Assembly (NCBI GenBank): GCA_964596105.1
Contig: CAZQRT010000058.1
Location: forward strand, 1 to 8,513
Source: CAJUOR01 sp964596105
GTDB taxonomy: Bacteria > Bacillota_I > Bacilli_A > Erysipelotrichales > Coprobacillaceae
Length of the DNA: 8,513 bases
Direction of reading: 5' to 3'
Positions 6,141 to 8,513 of this stretch are shown here, piece by piece (the first letter of the stretch is position 1; each line of letters begins with the position of its first letter). A program made the translations under genes and the position numbers. Under the pieces are notes generated by a model. The model had not been told where the DNA came from. It saw only the letters and a list, made by a program, of their open reading frames with translations, and ran no database searches.

Positions 6141-6578
6141 TTGAAAAAGCTTTCATTAATTGCTTTGTCAATGTTGATGCTTTGCGCATGTTCATCAGGC
6201 GGCAATGAAGCCACAACAAAAAAAGGAGAAGCGCAAAAAACCATTGAAAATCAAGGCAACGAGGAAATCGTGAAGGTTGAAGTTACACTGGACGGCGACG
6301 ACAAGATCACCGCTATTAACTTCAACGAGACTTACAACGCTCAGAAGGATACTAAGAAGGATCTTGGTGACGACTATGGCATGAAGAGCGCTTCCGGTAT
6401 CGGCAAAGAGTGGTATGAGCAGGTCGGCGATCTGGAAAATTACGTTGTTGAGAATGGTCTTGACGCTGTAGTCCTTGATGAAGAAGGATATGCTACCGGT
6501 GATGTCAAGGCGATCTGCACGATCAATCTTTCCAACCTGATCGAAACTGCCAAAGAAGCAGTAGCCAACGCTAAATAA
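6141..6578 (+). CDS. Lipoprotein with an FMN-binding-type domain
   Basis: The 145-residue protein has a lipoprotein signal peptide (KK at 2-3, hydrophobic 4-16, lipobox LCAC with Cys17 as the lipidated residue). A short Lys/Gly/Glu linker follows, then a single domain (about 42-144) resembling small FMN-binding domain proteins: VEVTLDGDDKITAINFNETY (47-66), YGMKSASGIGKEWYEQV (79-95) and a C-terminal CTINLSNLIETA. It should sit on the outer face of the membrane, perhaps in electron transfer. The D-x-(S/T)-G-A-T motif used for covalent flavin attachment is not present; the equivalent place reads YATGDVKAICTI. The start is TTG 6141, fixed by AAGGAGG eight bases before it and by the signal peptide; ATG 6134 is out of frame. 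Lysines are mostly AAA in the first 40 codons and mostly AAG in the core, as in a highly expressed gene. Confidence 0.75.
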   Translation: MKKLSLIALSMLMLCACSSGGNEATTKKGEAQKTIENQGNEEIVKVEVTLDGDDKITAINFNETYNAQKDTKKDLGDDYGMKSASGIGKEWYEQVGDLENYVVENGLDAVVLDEEGYATGDVKAICTINLSNLIETAKEAVANAK

Positions 6579-6587
6579 TTTAGGCGC

Positions 6588-6619
6588 AAAAAAATCGCAG
6601 AGCAATCTGCGGTTTTTTT
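6588..6619. terminator. Bidirectional terminator between the lipoprotein gene and asnA
   Basis: Seven A, a 7-bp stem (CGCAGA/TCTGCG plus a T-G pair), GCAA loop and seven T. It has a U-tract in both directions and lies between two convergent genes. It overlaps the asnA stop codon (6618-6620). Confidence 0.88.
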
Positions 6620-7622
6620 ATAATAAACAAAGCTTTCGCGCGCCCGCCTGCCAGGTTTCCTCATCCCACAAAGAAGCCTGCACCTCGCCGATATGCGCCT
6701 TGCGCAAATAAAACATGCATAAGCGGCTCTGCCCGATACCCCCGCCGATACTGTAAGGCAGTTCTTTGTTTAAGACATGCTGATGAAAAGGGAGCTGCAG
6801 GCGCTCTATGTGCCCGCTTTTTTCCAGCTGCGCCACCAGTGACTTCTCATCGACGCGAATACCCATGCTGGAAATCTCCAGCGCGCTGTCGAGCGGAGCG
6901 TGATAGACGATGATGTCGCCGTTCAACTGCCAGTCGTCATAATCAGGCGCGCGCCCGTCATGCCGGCGTCCTGATTTTAAAAGATCGCCAATCTGCGTCA
7001 CACAAACCGCGCGGTACAACTTCACGACGGCCTCTTCTCTTTGCCGCGGCGTTAAATCCGGATAGCGGTCCTCCAGCTCCTGGGCGGAGATAAAGTAAAT
7101 ATCATCAGGCAAGAGCGCTTCTCCAAGCTCCGGATAACGGTCCAGCACCATTTCCTCCACCGCTTTCACAAGGCTGTAGATCTTTCTCACCGTCGCATGA
7201 AAATAATCCATGGTGCGGTCTTTTTTTTCGATCACCATCTCCCAGTCCCACTGGTCCACATACAGCGAATGAAGATTGTCCAGCTCCTCATCGCGGCGAA
7301 TCGCGTTCATATCCGTATACAGTCCCGTGTGCGGCAGAAAACCATAGCGCTGCAAAGCGTCCCGTTTCCATTTCGCCAGCGACTGAACGATCTCAATCTC
7401 GTCATCTTTTAAAGCTTTGGCGTGAAAAGCCACCGGCCGCTCCACCCCGTTTAAATCATCATTCAAACCGGTATTTTTCAGTAAAAACAAAGGCGCGGAT
7501 ACCCTTGTCAGACACAGCGTTTCCGCCAGCCCTCTTTCAAAAGTATCCTTGACCATTTTTATCGCGATTTCCGTATCCATTAAATTTAAAGCTGACTTGT
7601 AACCGTCGGGAATAACAATCAT
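6618..7622 (-). CDS. asnA: Aspartate--ammonia ligase (asparagine synthetase A)
   Basis: Converts aspartate, ammonia and ATP to asparagine, AMP and PPi in the cytoplasm. The 334 residues match the usual length of about 330. Class II aminoacyl-tRNA-synthetase-like motifs are clear: MIVIPDGYKSALN at the start, LHSLYVDQWDWE (118-129), RAPDYDDW (224-231), EISSMGIRVD (249-258) and PYSIGGGIGQSRLCMF (289-304). The frame stays open upstream to an ATG at 7679, but the promoter TATAAT lies inside that extension and CAGGAG sits just before ATG 7622, so 7622 is the start. The leader of about 22 bases leaves no room for a T-box. It lies 70 bases after the transporter gene but has its own promoter, and converges on the lipoprotein gene. 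Confidence 0.97.
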   Translation of the reverse strand: MIVIPDGYKSALNLMDTEIAIKMVKDTFERGLAETLCLTRVSAPLFLLKNTGLNDDLNGVERPVAFHAKALKDDEIEIVQSLAKWKRDALQRYGFLPHTGLYTDMNAIRRDEELDNLHSLYVDQWDWEMVIEKKDRTMDYFHATVRKIYSLVKAVEEMVLDRYPELGEALLPDDIYFISAQELEDRYPDLTPRQREEAVVKLYRAVCVTQIGDLLKSGRRHDGRAPDYDDWQLNGDIIVYHAPLDSALEISSMGIRVDEKSLVAQLEKSGHIERLQLPFHQHVLNKELPYSIGGGIGQSRLCMFYLRKAHIGEVQASLWDEETWQAGARKLCLL

Positions 7623-7650
7623 CTTGACCACTCCTGTTGAATTTTTTTCC

Positions 7651-7679
7651 ATTATAATGAAGTAATCACAGGAAGTCAA
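7651..7679 (-). promoter_or_regulatory. Promoter of asnA
   Basis: TTGACT (7674-7679), 17-base spacer and perfect TATAAT (7651-7656) on the minus strand, beginning 14 bases after the stop codon of the transporter gene. It decides the asnA start. No clear terminator separates the two genes, so read-through is also possible. Confidence 0.85.
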
Positions 7680-7692
7680 TAAAAAACTATCA

Positions 7693-8513
7693 TCATAAAG
7701 TGTTTTTATCTATCGTGATGTAAAGCTCGGCATCCTTGAACTCGTCATAGAAAACCGATAAATCAAGATCCTTTCTGGTAAAGATATCAAAGGCGATGAC
7801 GGTTTCGGGATGATGGGCAACGCGAAAATCATGGATCGTCGCTTCCTCGTCCAGCCCCCTCAACAAGCCGGCCACTTTCTGATAAATGAGATGATCCTGT
7901 TTGTCGTCAGTCACGATCGGATCGAGATGAATCGTCGCCTGCATATGAAACTTATTCGCGATTTCCCGTTCAATATGGTCGATGACCTCATGCGCGGTCA
8001 CCGCGTCAATATTAGTGGAGGTTTCGACATGCAAGGTCACAAAGCGGTTCTCCACGCCGTAATCATGAACCATGACATCGTGAACCCCTAAGATCAAAGG
8101 ATGATCCAGCACCAGCGCGGTAATTTGATTCACGAGATCCGCGTCCGCCCTTTTGCCTAAGATCAAAGTCAGGGCGTCACGGATAATGCCAAGCCCGGAT
8201 AAAGCGATAAAAACGGCCAGTCCCGCGCCAAGATACCCGTCACACGCCGGCCACAGAAAAGAAAGGAAAACCGTCGCGCTGGCCAGCACATCATTGCGGC
8301 TGTCCTGGGCCGCCGCCAGCAGAGCGCTGCTTTGAATTTTCTTTCCCGCCTCATGATACATTACCGCCATGCCGGCCTTGATCACAATCGCCAAAATTAG
8401 CACAACCAGCGCTGCCCAAGAAAAGGAAACCGGAACGGGATGAAACACCTTGCGTAACGCCGACCAGAACAGCTCCCAGGCGGTAAACAAAATAAAAACG
8501 CCGATCCCCAAAG
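7693..8513 (-). CDS. Cation diffusion facilitator family transporter, manganese-type (C-terminal part)
   Basis: The visible 272 residues lack the N-terminus, so membrane segments 1-2 and the first metal motif are off the window; the TTG at 8511 is an internal codon, not a start. Membrane segments lie at about 2-18, 31-51, 73-87 and 92-118. AAAQDSRNDVLAS (66-78) is the TM5 metal-binding motif, here D70-x3-D74 rather than the H-x3-D of zinc transporters; DxxxD is characteristic of the Mn-CDF branch. D91 follows in the next segment. After residue 120 comes the cytoplasmic domain, with VHDVMVHDYGVENRFVTLHVE (143-163) and HLDP. A further tail of about 75 residues (198-272) is longer than in short CDF proteins. 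Likely role: Mn(II) or related divalent metal export in exchange for protons. The family is certain; the metal is inferred. Confidence 0.88.
   Translation of the reverse strand, partial: LGIGVFILFTAWELFWSALRKVFHPVPVSFSWAALVVLILAIVIKAGMAVMYHEAGKKIQSSALLAAAQDSRNDVLASATVFLSFLWPACDGYLGAGLAVFIALSGLGIIRDALTLILGKRADADLVNQITALVLDHPLILGVHDVMVHDYGVENRFVTLHVETSTNIDAVTAHEVIDHIEREIANKFHMQATIHLDPIVTDDKQDHLIYQKVAGLLRGLDEEATIHDFRVAHHPETVIAFDIFTRKDLDLSVFYDEFKDAELYITIDKNTL

Noticed and set aside
6038..6244. 68-codon minus-strand frame across the divergent region
   Set aside because: It covers the lipoprotein promoter, ribosome site and signal peptide on the other strand, and has no ribosome site or family resemblance.
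7623..7692. Terminator between the transporter and asnA
   Set aside because: Only weak AT-rich pairing (AAAAAC with GTTTTT) and no GC stem is present; not strong enough to call.
1..8513. tRNA, rRNA, riboswitch or CRISPR content
   Set aside because: No cloverleaf, rRNA core, regularly spaced repeats or long structured leader was found. All leaders except a possible one before the reductase are short.

Overview
The window reads as an accessory stretch of a low-to-mid GC Bacillota chromosome. The evidence is strong AGGAGG ribosome sites, TTGACA/TATAAT promoters with 17-base spacing, short U-tailed terminator hairpins, a GTG/ATG-start RpiR regulator beside a phospho-beta-glucosidase, and an archaeal/bacterial-type AsnA. 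Erysipelotrichales-like gut anaerobes would fit, but the order is inferred from protein style only. All genes lie on the minus strand except one lipoprotein gene.

Layout on the minus strand, from high to low coordinates: the C-terminal part of a cation diffusion facilitator with a manganese-type DxxxD motif (7693-8513, cut by the window edge); asnA, ammonia-dependent asparagine synthetase (6618-7622); then the plus-strand FMN-binding-type lipoprotein (6141-6578), which converges on asnA at a shared bidirectional terminator. A 255-base divergent control region (5886-6140) separates that gene from a GH1 6-phospho-beta-glucosidase (4416-5885), followed by a MurR/RpiR-family regulator (3561-4331). 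Next come an aldo/keto reductase with two C-terminal [4Fe-4S] motifs (2162-3295), an MFS transporter (592-1830), and the start of an NfnA/SudB/PyrK-type flavoprotein reductase subunit (1-514).

The glucosidase and regulator form a small phospho-sugar module: imported, phosphorylated beta-glucosides are hydrolysed in the cytoplasm and the SIS-domain regulator probably senses a sugar phosphate. Several other products are flavin or iron-sulfur redox proteins (NfnA-like subunit, Fe-S aldo/keto reductase, FMN-binding-type lipoprotein, and a flavodoxin remnant), as expected for an anaerobe.

The most unusual structure is at 1888-3541. The aldo/keto reductase and decayed flanking sequence sit in a segment that begins with ATGCCGGGG and ends with its inverse, CCCCGGCAT, and is flanked by the direct repeat ACAAAAAAG on each side. 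Removing the segment would rejoin the rpiR terminator directly to the MFS promoter. It carries no transposase. The flavodoxin fragment just upstream of the reductase, and a nested hairpin just downstream, lie inside the same segment. No tRNA, rRNA, CRISPR array or known insertion sequence was recognised.
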